In this document: in pieces, positions 17,770 through 27,897 of the stretch
Layout: every line of letters starts with the position of its first letter
How positions within the stretch are numbered: position 1 is the first letter of the stretch
DNA from: Pseudomonas sp. SID14000
Lineage (GTDB): Bacteria; Pseudomonadota; Gammaproteobacteria; Pseudomonadales; Pseudomonadaceae
Assembly: GCF_002165135.1 (NCBI RefSeq)
Contig: NZ_NFZQ01000002.1
Location: forward strand, 310,001 to 374,000
Reading direction: 5' to 3'
Length of the DNA stretch: 64,000 nucleotides
Translations under genes and position numbers: made by a program
Notes under the pieces: generated by a model
What the model saw: only the letters and a program-made list of their open reading frames with translations
Databases searched by the model: none
Told to the model about the DNA's origin: nothing

Positions 17770-18333
17770 ATGCCAATCATCAACAGCCAGGTCAAACCGT
17801 TCAACGCCACCGCCTACCATAAGGGCGAGTTCGTCCAGGTCAGCGAAGCAGACCTGAAAGGCAAGTGGTCTGTCGTGTTCTTCTACCCGGCCGACTTTAC
17901 CTTCGTCTGCCCGACCGAGCTGGGTGACCTCGCTGACAACTACGCCGAGTTCCAGAAGCTGGGCGTGGAAATCTACGGCGTGTCCACTGACACCCACTTC
18001 ACCCACAAAGCCTGGCACGACACTTCGGACACCATCGGCAAGATCGAATACCCACTGATCGGTGACCCGACCCACGTCATCTCGCGCAACTTCGACGTGC
18101 TGATCGAAGAAGCCGGCCTGGCCGATCGCGGTACCTTCGTGATCAACCCGGAAGGCCAGATCAAGATCGTCGAACTGAACGACGGTGGTGTAGGCCGCGA
18201 TGCTGCCGAACTGCTGCGTAAAGTGAAGGCCGCCCAGTACGTTGCCGCTCACCCAGGCGAAGTTTGCCCGGCCAAGTGGAAAGAAGGCGAAGCCACCCTG
18301 GCGCCATCGCTGGACCTGGTCGGCAAGATCTAA
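17770..18333 (+). CDS. ahpC: Alkyl hydroperoxide reductase subunit C (2-Cys peroxiredoxin)
   Basis: The product is a 187-residue AhpC that reduces hydrogen peroxide, organic peroxides and peroxynitrite. The peroxidatic cysteine is C47 in [10 protein letters not shown] and the resolving cysteine is C166 in EVCPAKW near the C-terminus, as in decameric AhpC. Reduction comes from AhpF, encoded 126 bases downstream. AGGAG stands 9 bases before the ATG. I looked for an OxyR tetrad (ATAG/CTAT spaced by 7) upstream and did not find a clear one. Confidence 0.97.
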   Translation: MPIINSQVKPFNATAYHKGEFVQVSEADLKGKWSVVFFYPADFTFVCPTELGDLADNYAEFQKLGVEIYGVSTDTHFTHKAWHDTSDTIGKIEYPLIGDPTHVISRNFDVLIEEAGLADRGTFVINPEGQIKIVELNDGGVGRDAAELLRKVKAAQYVAAHPGEVCPAKWKEGEATLAPSLDLVGKI

Positions 18334-18394
18334 GTCCATGCGCCAGTCGCGGGCGGTGAGCAGCCGCCAAAGCTGAAGTAATTACCGCCCCGCC

Positions 18395-18427
18395 AAAACG
18401 CCCGGGCGAGCTCGCCTGGGCGTTTTT
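18395..18427 (+). terminator. Intrinsic terminator between ahpC and ahpF
   Basis: AACGCCC (18397-18403) pairs with GGGCGTT (18418-18424), extended by an inner GGGCGAGC/CTCGCC stem, and a T-run follows. It would partly uncouple ahpF from ahpC, making more AhpC than AhpF. Confidence 0.8.
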
Positions 18428-18459
18428 GTATCCGAGTTTTGAAAAAGGAATCGCCCCGT

Positions 18460-20037
18460 ATGTTGGACGCCACGCTTAAATCGCAACTGAAAACCTACCT
18501 GGAGCGGGTCACCCAGCCGATCGAGATCGTTGCTTCCCTCGACGACGGCGCGAAGTCCCGCGAATTGCACGACCTGCTGGTGGAAATTGCCGGCCTGTCG
18601 AACCTCATTACCTTCAGCGCGGACGGTACCGATGCCCGTCGTCCTTCGTTCTCGCTGAATCGCCCGGGTGCTGCCCTTGATGGCAAAAGCATCAGCCTGC
18701 GCTTCGCCGGCATTCCCATGGGCCACGAATTCACCTCGCTGGTGCTGGCACTGCTGCAAGTCGGCGGCCATCCCTCCAAGGCCAGTGCCGAAGTGATCGA
18801 GCAGATCCAGGCGCTGGAAGGCGAGTACACCTTCGAAACCTACTTCTCGCTGTCGTGCCAGAACTGCCCGGACGTGGTCCAGGCGCTGAACCTGATGGCG
18901 GTACTCAACCCCAACGTGCGCCATGTGGCCATCGACGGCGCGCTGTTCCAGGCGGAAGTGGAATCGCGCAAGATCATGGCGGTGCCGAGCATCTACCTGA
19001 ACGGCGAAGTGTTCGGCCAGGGCCGCATGGGGCTGGAAGAAATCCTCGGCAAGATCGACACCAGCGCCGGTGCTCGCCAGGCCGAGAAGATCAACGCCAA
19101 GGACGCCTTCGATGTGTTGGTGGTCGGCGGTGGCCCGGCCGGCGCCTCGGCAGCCATCTATGCCGCGCGTAAAGGCATCCGCACTGGTATTGCGGCCGAG
19201 CGTTTCGGCGGCCAGGTGCTCGATACCCTGGCCATCGAGAACTTCATCTCGGTACAGGAAACCGAAGGGCCGAAGCTGGCCACGGCGCTGGAAGAACACG
19301 TCAAGCAGTACGACGTGGACATCATGAACCTGCAGCGTGGTGAAGCGCTGATCCCGGCCACCGATGGCGGCCTGCACGAAGTACGGCTGGCCGGCGGCGC
19401 CTCGCTCAAGGCCAGGACCGTGATCCTGGCCACCGGTGCCCGCTGGCGCGAAATGAACGTGCCGGGCGAGCAGGAATACCGCGCCCGTGGCGTAGCTTAC
19501 TGCCCGCACTGTGATGGCCCGCTGTTCAAAGGCAAGCGCGTGGCGGTGATCGGTGGTGGCAACTCGGGTGTGGAAGCGGCTATTGACCTGGCCGGTATCG
19601 TCGCTCAGGTAACCCTGATCGAGTTCGACAGCCAGTTGCGTGCCGATGCGGTACTGCAGCGAAAGTTGCACAGCCTGCCGAACGTGAAAGTGATCACCAG
19701 TGCGCTGACCACCGAAGTACTGGGCAATGGCGAAAAAGTGACCGGCCTGCGCTACAAGGACCGCACCAACGACCAGCAGCATGAAGTGGCATTGGAAGGC
19801 ATTTTCGTGCAGATCGGCCTGCTGCCGAACACCGACTGGCTGAAAGGCACCGTCGAGCTGTCGCCACGTGGCGAGATCATCGTCGACGCCAAGGGCCAAA
19901 CCAGCATCCCGGGTGTTTTTGCGGCGGGTGACGTGACGACTGTGCCGTACAAGCAGATCGTGATTGCGGTGGGTGAGGGGGCCAAGGCTTCGCTGGCGGC
20001 CTTTGACCACCTGATCCGCACTTCGGCACCGGCGTAA
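18460..20037 (+). CDS. ahpF: Alkyl hydroperoxide reductase subunit F
   Basis: The product is a 525-residue flavoprotein disulfide reductase that passes electrons from NADH to AhpC. The N-terminal tandem-thioredoxin domain (about 1-200) carries the redox motif SCQNCPDVV. The FAD domain begins with [17 protein letters not shown]. The thioredoxin-reductase-like active site CPHCDG is in the NADH domain, which also has [17 protein letters not shown]. The C-terminal FAD motif [16 protein letters not shown] is present. I chose the ATG at 18460, with AAGGAA upstream; an in-frame TTG at 18439 is less likely. Confidence 0.97.
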   Translation: MLDATLKSQLKTYLERVTQPIEIVASLDDGAKSRELHDLLVEIAGLSNLITFSADGTDARRPSFSLNRPGAALDGKSISLRFAGIPMGHEFTSLVLALLQVGGHPSKASAEVIEQIQALEGEYTFETYFSLSCQNCPDVVQALNLMAVLNPNVRHVAIDGALFQAEVESRKIMAVPSIYLNGEVFGQGRMGLEEILGKIDTSAGARQAEKINAKDAFDVLVVGGGPAGASAAIYAARKGIRTGIAAERFGGQVLDTLAIENFISVQETEGPKLATALEEHVKQYDVDIMNLQRGEALIPATDGGLHEVRLAGGASLKARTVILATGARWREMNVPGEQEYRARGVAYCPHCDGPLFKGKRVAVIGGGNSGVEAAIDLAGIVAQVTLIEFDSQLRADAVLQRKLHSLPNVKVITSALTTEVLGNGEKVTGLRYKDRTNDQQHEVALEGIFVQIGLLPNTDWLKGTVELSPRGEIIVDAKGQTSIPGVFAAGDVTTVPYKQIVIAVGEGAKASLAAFDHLIRTSAPA

Positions 20038-20047
20038 GCCTGTACCG

Positions 20048-20150
20048 GCCCTTTCGCGGCTAAAGCCGCTCCCACAGGTACTGCGCAGATTTTGAAAACT
20101 GTGCAGATCCCTGTGGGAGCGGCTTTAGCCGCGAAAGGGCCGGTACAAGC
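20048..20150. repeat. REP pair after ahpF
   Basis: Two REP copies in inverted orientation (CTTTCGCGGCTAAAGCCGC at the left, GCGGCTTTAGCCGCGAAAG at the right) are separated by about 45 bases. They form one large potential hairpin at the ahpF 3' end. Confidence 0.85.
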
Positions 20151-20201
20151 AAAGCCCGAGGATGTCTATGATTGTTGTAGACCCCCTCAGGAATCACACC
20201 C

Positions 20202-20390
20202 ATGACCCTGATCAGCCGCGAACCCTGGTGGCTAGTCCCCCCACAGCCCGGGCAGCAAGAGCAGGACCTGCACTGGGGCTACCTGGAAATCTACGCCGAC
20301 GGCCGCACCGTGTTCGTCGATCAGCGCCCCAGTGACCAGGAGCTGGCCGAGCGCAAAAGCTGCCGCAACTTCCCCGACCCCGAGCCGTGA
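20202..20390 (+). CDS. Small conserved hypothetical protein (62 aa)
   Basis: The product is a 62-residue soluble protein rich in tryptophan and proline in its first 30 residues (EPWWLVPPQPGQQ, LHWGYLEIYADGR). AGGAA lies 8 bases before the ATG. It is convergent with yceH, with 4 bases between the stop codons. I do not recognise a family; WGYLEIYADGRTVFVDQRPSD is the most protein-like segment. Confidence 0.65.
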   Translation: MTLISREPWWLVPPQPGQQEQDLHWGYLEIYADGRTVFVDQRPSDQELAERKSCRNFPDPEP

Positions 20391-20394
20391 CGGC

Positions 20395-21042
20395 TCAGCC
20401 TTCCAGTTCGGCCAGGCGTGCTTCCAGCGCCGCGATGCGGGCCTCGAGGGCTTCGATGCGTTCTTCCGACACATTGCCGCCGCTACTGCGTGCGCTACCT
20501 TCCTGCTGCCGCGCAGCCAGTATCGCCTCGATTTCCGCCGGGTCACCCAAGGCATGGGTGTAGCGGTCCTCCCGCTGGCCGGCCTGGCGCGGCAGGTGCA
20601 AGGCCAGGCCGCGCGAGACCAGGCGCTCCAGCTGGTGCTGGATCTGCTCGGTATCGTCGAAGTCGTGCAGGCGGTTGCTGCGGGTCAGCAGTTCATTGAG
20701 GGTTTGCGGCCCGCGCAGGAACATCAGGCCCATCAGCACCAGTTGCGCCGGCACCAGTTCCAGCGCCTTGTCCACCCGGTGCTCCCAGCGGTCGGCGCGG
20801 CTGCCCATCTGCAGGCGCGTCATGTCTTGCCCTTCGAGGGCGCGCAGGGCCTGGCCGACCTGGCCTTGGGTGAGGTTCATCACCGGCTCGCGGCTGGTCT
20901 TCTGGTTGCAGGCCAGGACCAGGGCATTGAGTGTCAGCGGGTAGCTTTCCGGGCTGGTGGCCTGCTTCTCGATCAGCGAGCCGAGAATACGGATCTCGAT
21001 GCTGTTGAAGCGGCCTTCGCCGGCGGTTTCGTGTTCTGACAT
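20395..21042 (-). CDS. yceH: YceH-family protein (DUF480)
   Basis: The product is a 215-residue protein of the YceH/DUF480 family, which has two winged-helix domains. The family start is visible as [32 protein letters not shown] second domain begins near [21 protein letters not shown]-terminal coiled coil (about 188-214, heptads of [10 protein letters not shown]) would promote oligomerisation. The fold suggests DNA binding, but the role is unknown. Confidence 0.88.
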   Translation of the reverse strand: MSEHETAGEGRFNSIEIRILGSLIEKQATSPESYPLTLNALVLACNQKTSREPVMNLTQGQVGQALRALEGQDMTRLQMGSRADRWEHRVDKALELVPAQLVLMGLMFLRGPQTLNELLTRSNRLHDFDDTEQIQHQLERLVSRGLALHLPRQAGQREDRYTHALGDPAEIEAILAARQQEGSARSSGGNVSEERIEALEARIAALEARLAELEG

Positions 21043-21152
21043 GGCCCTGTCTCATTGCTGGGGAAAGGCCACTAGGGTAGGTAATGCCATCGTGTTAGGC
21101 AATTGGCACCTGTGGGAGCGGGTGAACCTGCCCCCACAGGTGCCAGGCAAAC

Positions 21153-22361
21153 TCAGGCGTTACGCTGTTCTGCCTGACACGCCGCCGCAGTAAACAGCAC
21201 ATCGGTCGAAGAATTCAGCGCCGTCTCCGCCGAATCCTGCAGCACGCCGATGATGAAGCCCACCGCCACCACCTGCATGGCGATTTCGCTAGGGATGCCA
21301 AACAGGCTGCACGCCAGCGGAATCAGCAGCAGCGAGCCACCGGCCACGCCCGAGGCGCCGCAGGCACATACCGCTGCCACCACGCTGAGCAGCACAGCGG
21401 TCGGCAGGTCCACCGGAATACCCAGGGTATGCACCGCCGCCAGGGTCAGCACGGTAATGGTAATGGCGGCGCCGGCCATGTTGATGGTCGCACCCAGCGG
21501 GATCGACACCGAGTAGGTGTCCTCATGCAGGCCAAGGCGCTCCGACAGGGCAAGGTTGACCGGAATGTTGGCAGCCGAGCTGCGGGTGAAGAACGCGGTG
21601 ATACCGCTTTCGCGCAGGCACAGCAGAGTCAGCGGGTAGGGGTTGCGGCGGATTTTCCAGTACACGATCAGCGGGTTCATCACCAACGCCACGAACATCA
21701 TGCAGCCGATCAGCACCGCCAGCAGGTGCAGGTAGCCGAGCAGGGCGTCCAGGCCCGACTGGGCCAGGGTAGCGCTGACCAGGCCAAAGATGCCCAGCGG
21801 GGCGAAGCGGATGACTACGCGTACGATCAGGGTCACGCCATTGGACAGGTCCTCGACCACGGTGCGGGTGGTTTCGCCGGCATGGCGCAGGGCAACGCCC
21901 AGGCCTACGGCCCAGGTCAGCACACCGATGAAGTTGGCGTTGAGCAGGGCGTTGATCGGGTTGTCGACCGCACTCAGCAGCAGGTTCTGCAGCACCTCGC
22001 CGATGCCGCCTGGCGCGCTCAGCGTAGCCTCGCCGGTGCTCAGTACCAGGTTCGACGGGAACAGCATGCTGGCGAGCACGGCGACTACCGCAGCGCCGAA
22101 GGTGCCCAGCAGATACAGCCAGAGGATCGGGCGAATGTGGGTTTCCTGGCCGTGGCGGTGATTGGCGATCGAGGCCATGACCAGGATGAACACCAGCACG
22201 GGGGCCACCGCCTTGAGTGCGCTGACGAACACTTTCCCGAGGAAGCCCATGTCGCGGGCAATGGCGGGCGCAAGCAGGGCCAGGGCGATGCCTGCGATCA
22301 GGCCGATGACGATCTGCGTCACCAGGCTGGTGCGGTTGAGGAAGCGGAGGACGGGGGTCAT
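21153..22361 (-). CDS. sstT: Serine/threonine:sodium symporter
   Basis: The product is a 402-residue member of the dicarboxylate/amino acid:cation symporter family, of the SstT type. Eight or more hydrophobic segments and the two re-entrant hairpins are recognisable: [27 protein letters not shown] (serine-rich hairpin 1) and the [23 protein letters not shown] helix with its cation-binding NMAGA. I chose the ATG at 22361, where the membrane protein begins ([10 protein letters not shown]); longer frames run into a REP element. It stands alone, with REP copies on both sides (one at 21111-21140). Confidence 0.93.
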   Translation of the reverse strand: MTPVLRFLNRTSLVTQIVIGLIAGIALALLAPAIARDMGFLGKVFVSALKAVAPVLVFILVMASIANHRHGQETHIRPILWLYLLGTFGAAVVAVLASMLFPSNLVLSTGEATLSAPGGIGEVLQNLLLSAVDNPINALLNANFIGVLTWAVGLGVALRHAGETTRTVVEDLSNGVTLIVRVVIRFAPLGIFGLVSATLAQSGLDALLGYLHLLAVLIGCMMFVALVMNPLIVYWKIRRNPYPLTLLCLRESGITAFFTRSSAANIPVNLALSERLGLHEDTYSVSIPLGATINMAGAAITITVLTLAAVHTLGIPVDLPTAVLLSVVAAVCACGASGVAGGSLLLIPLACSLFGIPSEIAMQVVAVGFIIGVLQDSAETALNSSTDVLFTAAACQAEQRNA

Positions 22362-22423
22362 GTGCAGCGGGGTCTCGGAATCTGGAAAGTGCGGGACTTT
22401 ACCATAGAGCCTTGTAGGGCTGT

Positions 22424-22521
22424 TCCGGCCTTTTCGCGGGTAAACCCGCTCCCACAAGATCTCCACAGGGTTTCGAAGACTGTGATGAACCTGTGGGAGC
22501 GGGTTTGCCCGCGAAGAGGCC
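22424..22521. repeat. REP pair upstream of sstT
   Basis: Two inverted REP copies (TTCGCGGGTAAACCCGCTCC and GGAGCGGGTTTGCCCGCGAA) separated by about 45 bases fill the sstT-nhaR gap. Confidence 0.85.
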
Positions 22522-22528
22522 ACCACGG

Positions 22529-23422
22529 CTACCAGTGAAACAACTCTCGCCGCGCGCCCTCGGTAATCGCCACGATCCCCGGGTGCTTGACCTTGCGCTC
22601 CACCGAAATGGCATAGAACGACTCGTGCACGGCCTCGGTCTGGCCGATCAACTGCACGCCATACTGGCGGCACACTTCCTCGGCAATCACGCTGGGCGCG
22701 ACGAAGATGCCGCTGCCCGATTGCCCGAACGCCTGCATCAAGGCACTGTCATCGAACTCGCCGACGATCCGTGGCTGCACCTGCTGCTCACCCAGCCAGC
22801 GCAGCAGGCGGCTGCGTACCACGGTTTCCTGGCCGGGAATAAGCAAGGGCGCATCCTGCAGGCAGGCAGGAAAGGTCCCTTCCAGGCGTTGTGCCAGCGC
22901 CGGGGTGGCGAAGAAGCTCAAGCCGCACTCGCCCAGTTTCTGGCTATAGCCTTTGATGTCCAGGTGGTTGGGCATGGGGCTGTCGGAAATCACCAGGTCC
23001 AGGCGCTGGATCGCCAGGTCGGCCAGCAGCCGTTCGAGCTTGTCTTCACGGCAGTTGATACGCAGCACGTCGTCCAGCTCCATGGTCGGTGCCAGCAGGC
23101 GGTAGACGATGGACTTGGGCACCACGTCCGCCACACCCACGCGGAACAGGATCTGCTCCTGCGGGCCGGCCCGCAGCATGGCCTCCAGCTCGCCGCCCAG
23201 CTGAAACATCTGCTCGGCATAGATCAGCGTCTGGCGTCCTGTTTCGGTCAGCTCCAGCTGCCGCCCCACGCGCTGGAATAACTCCAGACCGTAAGTCTGT
23301 TCGAACAGGCTGATTTGCCCGCTGATGGTTTGCGGGGTCAGGTTCAACTGTTCACTGGCGCGGGCGATGCTGCCGGTCTTGGCCACGGCCCAGAAGTAGT
23401 GCAACTGCCGATAGTTGAGCAT
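22529..23422 (-). CDS. nhaR: LysR-family regulator, NhaR-like
   Basis: The product is a 297-residue LysR-type regulator. The N-terminal winged helix-turn-helix (about 5-62) starts [25 protein letters not shown], a wording typical of NhaR, the Na+-responsive activator of nhaA. The rest is a periplasmic-binding-protein-like effector domain. The nhaA gene in this window lies 4.5 kb away and is not adjacent, so the target is not certain. It is divergent from a small lipoprotein gene, with 135 bases between them. Confidence 0.82.
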   Translation of the reverse strand: MLNYRQLHYFWAVAKTGSIARASEQLNLTPQTISGQISLFEQTYGLELFQRVGRQLELTETGRQTLIYAEQMFQLGGELEAMLRAGPQEQILFRVGVADVVPKSIVYRLLAPTMELDDVLRINCREDKLERLLADLAIQRLDLVISDSPMPNHLDIKGYSQKLGECGLSFFATPALAQRLEGTFPACLQDAPLLIPGQETVVRSRLLRWLGEQQVQPRIVGEFDDSALMQAFGQSGSGIFVAPSVIAEEVCRQYGVQLIGQTEAVHESFYAISVERKVKHPGIVAITEGARRELFHW

Positions 23423-23557
23423 CGGTGCTTTTCCGGATTCGTAAAACCCGAAGTATAACCGCTGAAAATACGAATTTTCCTGATGTATTACGCTCTTTAC
23501 AATGCGGCTCCATCAGGCGCCGTGTGCGCCGCCGGAATATCGACAAGCGAGGAACCC

Positions 23558-23797
23558 ATGCTGCAACTCAAATCCATCGGCACGCCGCTGGTACTGGCCC
23601 TGGCCCTGTTTACCCTGGCCGGTTGCGAGCAGGCCGAGAAATCCGCCCAACAGATGCTCGACCAGGCCGCGCAGTCGGCCAAGCAGGCCATCGATGACAC
23701 CAACAAGGCCGCGCAGCAGGCGTTGAGCGAGGCCATCGGCAGCGAAGGGCACAAGCCCAAGGACGCCGACAAGAAAGAAGACACCCAGGAAATCTGA
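23558..23797 (+). CDS. Small putative lipoprotein
   Basis: The product is a 79-residue lipoprotein. The signal sequence ends in the lipobox LAGC (cysteine near residue 23). The mature part is one long amphipathic helix rich in Ala, Gln and Lys with repeats of A-x-x-A-K-Q-A. GAGGAA lies just upstream of the ATG. The stop is 28 bases before the TerC-family gene, so they may be co-transcribed. The function is unknown. Confidence 0.75.
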   Translation: MLQLKSIGTPLVLALALFTLAGCEQAEKSAQQMLDQAAQSAKQAIDDTNKAAQQALSEAIGSEGHKPKDADKKEDTQEI

Positions 23798-23825
23798 CCC
23801 CAACCGCTGCTGCAGGATTTGAACA

Positions 23826-24578
23826 ATGGAATACTTGCTGGAACTCGTCGCTAGCCCTACCGCCTGGGTTGCCCTGGCTACGCTGGTGGCCATGGAAGTT
23901 GTACTGGGCATCGACAACCTGATCTTCATCTCCATCCTGACCAACAAACTGCCGGTGGAGTACCGCTCCAAGGCGCGCCGTATCGGTATCAGCATGGCCT
24001 TGGTCATGCGCCTGGCCTTGCTCAGTACGGTGGCCTGGATCGTCCAGCTGACCGACCCGGTATTCGAAGTGTTCGGTAATGCCTTCTCCTGGAAGGATGT
24101 GATCCTGATTGCCGGTGGCCTGTTCCTGCTGTGGAAGGCGACCAAGGAGATCCACGAAAACGTCGACCCGCACGGTGCCAAGGAAGAAGCCAAGGTGTCG
24201 TCGACGGTTACCCTGGGCTTTGCCGCGGCGATCTTCCAGATCCTGTTGCTGGACATCGTCTTCTCGGTCGACAGCATCATCACCGCCGTGGGCATGACCG
24301 AGCACCTGCCGATCATGATCATTGCCGTTATCACTGCGGTGATCGTCATGCTGGTGGCCGCCGACCCGCTGGCCAACTTCATCAACGACAACCCGACCGT
24401 GGTGATGCTGGCCCTGGGCTTCCTGATCATGATTGGCATGACGCTCATCGCCGAAGGTTTTGGCGCCCATGTACCGAAGGGTTATGTGTATGCGGCCATG
24501 GCCTTCTCGACAGCGATCGAGATCCTCAACATCCTGGCCCGTCGGGCACGGTTGAAGCGTGAGGCGGCTGAAGGTTGA
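23826..24578 (+). CDS. TerC-family integral membrane protein
   Basis: The product is a 250-residue protein with about seven transmembrane segments. It carries the TerC hallmark acidic motifs inside helices: [15 protein letters not shown] (about 25-39) and its repeat [17 protein letters not shown] (about 139-155). TerC-family proteins have been tied to tellurite resistance, metal export and metalation of exported enzymes; the metal here is unknown. There is no attached CBS domain. A GC-rich hairpin (24590-24605) and a REP core follow the stop. Confidence 0.87.
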   Translation: MEYLLELVASPTAWVALATLVAMEVVLGIDNLIFISILTNKLPVEYRSKARRIGISMALVMRLALLSTVAWIVQLTDPVFEVFGNAFSWKDVILIAGGLFLLWKATKEIHENVDPHGAKEEAKVSSTVTLGFAAAIFQILLLDIVFSVDSIITAVGMTEHLPIMIIAVITAVIVMLVAADPLANFINDNPTVVMLALGFLIMIGMTLIAEGFGAHVPKGYVYAAMAFSTAIEILNILARRARLKREAAEG

Positions 24579-24647
24579 TGTGAAAAGGCGGGGCGCTTGC
24601 GCCCCGTTCGCGGGCAAGCCCGCGAAGGGGGTTAAGAAAAACTGAAG

Positions 24648-24824
24648 TCAGTGCACCCCGGCATGCCGCCGCGCCCGGCGCACAGGCTGTGGCTTGGCGG
24701 CGACCTGCGGTGGCAGGTGGTGGTGGGAATGACGCCGCACGATGCGCAGTACACCCCACAGCATGGCGGCTGCGACGCTCAGCCACATGCCCACCAGCAT
24801 GAGGATTGCCACGGTCAGGCTCAT
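24648..24824 (-). CDS. Small single-span membrane protein (58 aa)
   Basis: The product is a 58-residue protein with one transmembrane segment (about 3-27, VAILMLVGMWLSVAAAMLWGVL). A basic, histidine-rich tail (RRHSHHHLPP… RRARRH) follows and would stay in the cytoplasm or bind metal. GGAGG stands 6 bases before the ATG at 24824, which decides this start over in-frame codons upstream. The function is unknown. It is convergent with the TerC-family gene. Confidence 0.65.
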   Translation of the reverse strand: MSLTVAILMLVGMWLSVAAAMLWGVLRIVRRHSHHHLPPQVAAKPQPVRRARRHAGVH

Positions 24825-25047
24825 CTGTGCCTCCATCTCTACAAGCCGCGCTCGGTCTGCCGACGCTGGCCTTCCAGACACTCCTTTAGTCTAGCCTTTC
24901 GCCTGTGACGTTCCATTGACCAAAGGTCTATTGCTTGGTCCGATTTGCTCCTAACCAGTGTCGGACTATACCCGCGCCGCTGTCCGACCTATGATCGGTG
25001 GCCAGAGCCGGGCGCTGCCTGCCCGGCGTTGGAGCAAGCGAGTGTCC

Positions 25048-25725
25048 ATGCAGCAACATTCCTTCAAATCCGCCCCCCGTCGGCTGCTGGCTGCCTGCCT
25101 GGTGGCGGTCAGCCTGGCCGGTTGTGCCAGTGCCCCGCCCGCCAACCTCAAGGGCCTGCCGCAGCGGGTCGAGATCAGCAGCGTGCCGTTCTACCGTGGT
25201 AACGCCAACCATAGTGGGGCCATGGCCTTGGCGGCGGTATTGTCGCAACAGGGCGCGCCAATCACCCCAGGGTTGCTGGACAAGCCGTTGAACTTGCCCT
25301 TGGGCGCCGAGGCGCTGGACACCGGCATCCCACGCGTGGCGCGTGACTACGGCATGGTGGTGTATCCGCTGGACAAGCAGTTGGACGCGCTGCTGATCCA
25401 GGTGGCGGCGGGCAACCCGGTGCTGCTGCGTTACGAGGATGGTTCGGCCTGGTGGAGCGAGCCACGCTATGCCGTGTTGATCGGCTACGATCGCTACAAG
25501 CAGCGGGTGCTGTTGCGCTCGGGCATGCACCGGCGGCAGGTGATGGCGTTCGATGACTTTGCGTCGGCGTGGGCGAAGCTTGGGAGTTGGGCGGTGCTGG
25601 TGCAGCCACCGCGGCAACTGCCGGCACAGGTGGACCGCCAGCGCTGGCTGCAAGCTGCGGATGAACTGGCCCGGGCGGGGCAGGAGATTGCGGCGAAGCA
25701 GGCTGTGAGTAGCCTGAACAAGTAG
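25048..25725 (+). CDS. Peptidase C39-like lipoprotein
   Basis: The product is a 225-residue lipoprotein. The signal sequence ends in LAGC (cysteine near residue 27). The mature part resembles C39-like cysteine-peptidase folds: SSVPFYRGNANHSGAMALAAVLSQQG would be the active-site helix. The catalytic cysteine position is occupied by serine or glycine (HSGAMALA rather than CG-x-A), so it is probably a pseudo-enzyme. A conserved HAV/GYD-like strand appears as YAVLIGYDRYKQ. I chose the ATG at 25048; a 30-residue extension upstream is possible but lacks a credible signal peptide. No clear partner. Confidence 0.7.
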   Translation: MQQHSFKSAPRRLLAACLVAVSLAGCASAPPANLKGLPQRVEISSVPFYRGNANHSGAMALAAVLSQQGAPITPGLLDKPLNLPLGAEALDTGIPRVARDYGMVVYPLDKQLDALLIQVAAGNPVLLRYEDGSAWWSEPRYAVLIGYDRYKQRVLLRSGMHRRQVMAFDDFASAWAKLGSWAVLVQPPRQLPAQVDRQRWLQAADELARAGQEIAAKQAVSSLNK

Positions 25726-25736
25726 CTTGGCCTGTT

Positions 25737-25832
25737 CCGGCCCTTTCGCGGGCAAACCCGCTCCAACAGGAAACCCGCTGCCCTCAGGTCCAGTGATATC
25801 CCTGTGGGAGCGGGTTTACCCGCGAAGAGGCC
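25737..25832. repeat. REP pair
   Basis: Inverted REP copies (TTCGCGGGCAAACCCGCTCC and GGAGCGGGTTTACCCGCGAA) lie in the convergent gap between the C39-like lipoprotein and the FAD oxidoreductase. Confidence 0.85.
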
Positions 25833-25845
25833 TGGCCTGCCTACA

Positions 25846-27129
25846 TCAGAAACCCAGGCGATCACGCAGGCTGTAGTACCAGGCACCAATGGCGCTGAAC
25901 GGCACGCGCAGCATCTGGCCACCCGGGAACGGGTAGTGCGGCAGGCCGGCGAAGGCGTCGAAACGCTCGGCCTGGCCACGCATGGCTTCGGCCAGCACCT
26001 TGCCCGCCAGGTGGGTGTAGGTTACGCCGTGACCCGAGCAGCCCTGGGAGTAGTAGATGTTGTCACCGATACGGCCAACCTGTGGCAGGCGCGACAGGGT
26101 CAGCAGGAAGTTACCTGTCCAGGCATAGTCGATCTTCACGTTCTTCAACTGCGGGAAGGCCTTGAGCATCTTCGGACGGATGATTGCCTCGATGTTGGCC
26201 GGGTCACGCGCGCCGTACACCACGCCACCACCGAAGATCAGGCGCTTGTCGCTGGTCAGGCGGTAGTAGTCGAGCAGGTAGTTGCAGTCCTCGACGCAGT
26301 AGTCCTGCGGCAGCAGGGTACGCGCCAGTTCGTCGCCCAGCGGCTCGGTGGTGATTACCTGGGTGCCGCATGGCATGGACTTGCTGGCCAGCTCCGGCAC
26401 CAGGTTGCCCAGGTAGGCGTTGCCGGCGACGATGATGAACTTGGCGCGGACCTTGCCCTGCGGGGTGTGCACCACCGGGTTGGCGCCGCGCTCGATGCGT
26501 ACGGCCGGGGTTTGCTCATAAATGATGCCGCCCAGCGACTCGACCGCGGCGGCTTCGCCCAGGGCCAGGTTCAGCGGGTGGATGTGGCCGCCGCTCATGT
26601 CCAGCATGCCGCCCACATAGTTGTCGCAGGCGACCACTTCGCGGATACGCTTCTGGTCCATCAGCTCCAGCTGGTTGTGGCCGAAGCGTTCCCACAGGCG
26701 CTTTTGCGACTCCAGGTGGCCCATCTGCTTGCTGGTGAGGGCAGCAAATACGCCACCGTCTTTCAGGTCGCACTGGATGTTGTACTTGGCCACGCGCTCA
26801 CGAATGATGCGCCCGCCTTCGAAGGCCATCTGGCCCAGCAGTTGAGCCTGCTTGGGGCCAACGGTGCGTTCGATGACGTCGATGTCGCGGCTGTAGCTGT
26901 TGACGATCTGGCCACCGTTGCGGCCCGACGCGCCGAAGCCGACCTTGGCCGCTTCGACGATGCTTACCTTGAAGCCGTTCTCCAGCAGGAACAGGGCGCT
27001 GGACAGGCCGGTGTAGCCGGCGCCGATGATGCACACATCGGTTTCCACCTCACCCTGCAGCGCCGGACGTGGCGGCACCGGGTTGGCCGAGGCGGCGTAG
27101 TAGGACTGGGGGTAGGGGGTATTAGCCAT
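25846..27129 (-). CDS. FAD-dependent amine oxidoreductase (PuuB/OrdL-like)
   Basis: The product is a 427-residue D-amino-acid-oxidase-fold flavoprotein. The N-terminal dinucleotide-binding motif is CIIGAGYTGLSSALFL (about 33-48). A GFGASGRNGGQIVN segment follows (about 64-77), the FAD-contacting loop typical of gamma-glutamylputrescine oxidoreductase and related enzymes. The C-terminus has GCSGHGVTYTHLAGKVLAE, the usual flavin-binding end. It likely oxidises a primary or secondary amine; the putrescine route is one candidate, but no other puu gene is adjacent. GAGGTT lies upstream of the ATG. Confidence 0.85.
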   Translation of the reverse strand: MANTPYPQSYYAASANPVPPRPALQGEVETDVCIIGAGYTGLSSALFLLENGFKVSIVEAAKVGFGASGRNGGQIVNSYSRDIDVIERTVGPKQAQLLGQMAFEGGRIIRERVAKYNIQCDLKDGGVFAALTSKQMGHLESQKRLWERFGHNQLELMDQKRIREVVACDNYVGGMLDMSGGHIHPLNLALGEAAAVESLGGIIYEQTPAVRIERGANPVVHTPQGKVRAKFIIVAGNAYLGNLVPELASKSMPCGTQVITTEPLGDELARTLLPQDYCVEDCNYLLDYYRLTSDKRLIFGGGVVYGARDPANIEAIIRPKMLKAFPQLKNVKIDYAWTGNFLLTLSRLPQVGRIGDNIYYSQGCSGHGVTYTHLAGKVLAEAMRGQAERFDAFAGLPHYPFPGGQMLRVPFSAIGAWYYSLRDRLGF

Positions 27130-27290
27130 GCTGCAGGAACCTCGTGTTTTATATTTTTAACGAATGTACCGATGCTATCAATAATAATAAACACCCGCTA
27201 GTCGTCCGTTGAAAATCCTTTACTCGGTCCCTGTCAGCGCGCCTTTCTATAAAAAGTTTAAGATTCAGTAGGTTAGCGTGAAAAAAAGTG

Positions 27291-27318
27291 TTGACAGGGT
27301 TTTTGGAATGAGTAGAAT
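27291..27318 (+). promoter_or_regulatory. Promoter of the first tRNA-Val
   Basis: TTGACA (27291-27296) and TAGAAT (27313-27318) with 16 bases between. The tRNA 5' end is 15 bases further on. Confidence 0.7.
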
Positions 27319-27332
27319 GCGCACCACACGAC

Positions 27333-27409
27333 AGGCACATAGCTCAGTTGGTTAGAGCACCACCTTGACATGGTGGGGGTCGTTGGTTCGAGTCCAATTG
27401 TGCCTACCA
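27333..27409 (+). tRNA. tRNA-Val (anticodon GAC), copy 1
   Basis: A 77-base gene with CCA encoded. Acceptor arms AGGCACA and TGTGCCT pair. The anticodon stem CCACC/GGTGG encloses TTGACAT, giving GAC. The T-arm GGTTCGAGTCC is present. It has its own promoter (27291-27318) and terminator, and is identical to the copy at 27577. Confidence 0.97.
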
Positions 27410-27419
27410 AATCGAAGAA

Positions 27420-27449
27420 GGGGTGATCCGCAAGGGTCACCCCTTTTTT
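27420..27449 (+). terminator. Terminator of the first tRNA-Val
   Basis: GGGGTGA and TCACCCC pair around a 10-base loop, followed by six Ts. Confidence 0.85.
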
Positions 27450-27533
27450 CATTGGGGTTTCATGCGGCCTGCGGCGCACAGTGCGCCCCTATGCTTGAAT
27501 CTCGAAAGTTTTTGATTTTTCTCAAAAAAACGC

Positions 27534-27562
27534 TTTACAGGTACGCATTCGATCACTAATAT
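27534..27562 (+). promoter_or_regulatory. Promoter of the second tRNA-Val
   Basis: TTTACA (27534-27539) and TAATAT (27557-27562) are separated by 17 bases. Both tRNA-Val copies share the 17 bases ATGCGCACCACACGAC plus one before the mature 5' end, but the promoters differ. Confidence 0.65.
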
Positions 27563-27576
27563 GCGCACCACACGAC

Positions 27577-27653
27577 AGGCACATAGCTCAGTTGGTTAGA
27601 GCACCACCTTGACATGGTGGGGGTCGTTGGTTCGAGTCCAATTGTGCCTACCA
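27577..27653 (+). tRNA. tRNA-Val (anticodon GAC), copy 2
   Basis: A 77-base gene identical to the copy at 27333-27409 in every position I compared. It is a separate transcription unit with its own promoter and terminator. Confidence 0.97.
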
Positions 27654-27683
27654 AACAAAAGTCCCGGTTTTCCGGGCGCAGCA

Positions 27684-27714
27684 AGGGCGATCCGAAAGGG
27701 TCGCCCTTTTTGCT
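27684..27714 (+). terminator. Terminator of the second tRNA-Val
   Basis: AGGGCGA and TCGCCCT pair around TCCGAAAGGG, followed by TTTTGCTTTT. The 27715-27897 stretch up to nhaA shows no gene. Confidence 0.85.
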
Positions 27715-27897
27715 TTTGCAAAACTATTGCAAAACCTCCCGCCTGGATCCCGGTCAGTCGAACCACCAATAAGCAGGGGGCCCCACGCAGCCATGGGGAG
27801 CGATAGTAATCGGGCGCGCAGCCGGCGAGAGGGCGTTTCCAAGGCTTGTGGCGATCCACTTGCTCAATGGCAATGGATCGCCAGGGTGAGATTGCTG

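Noticed and set aside
18382..20010. 542-codon minus-strand open frame
   Set aside because: Antisense to ahpF; a by-product of G+C-rich codon use.
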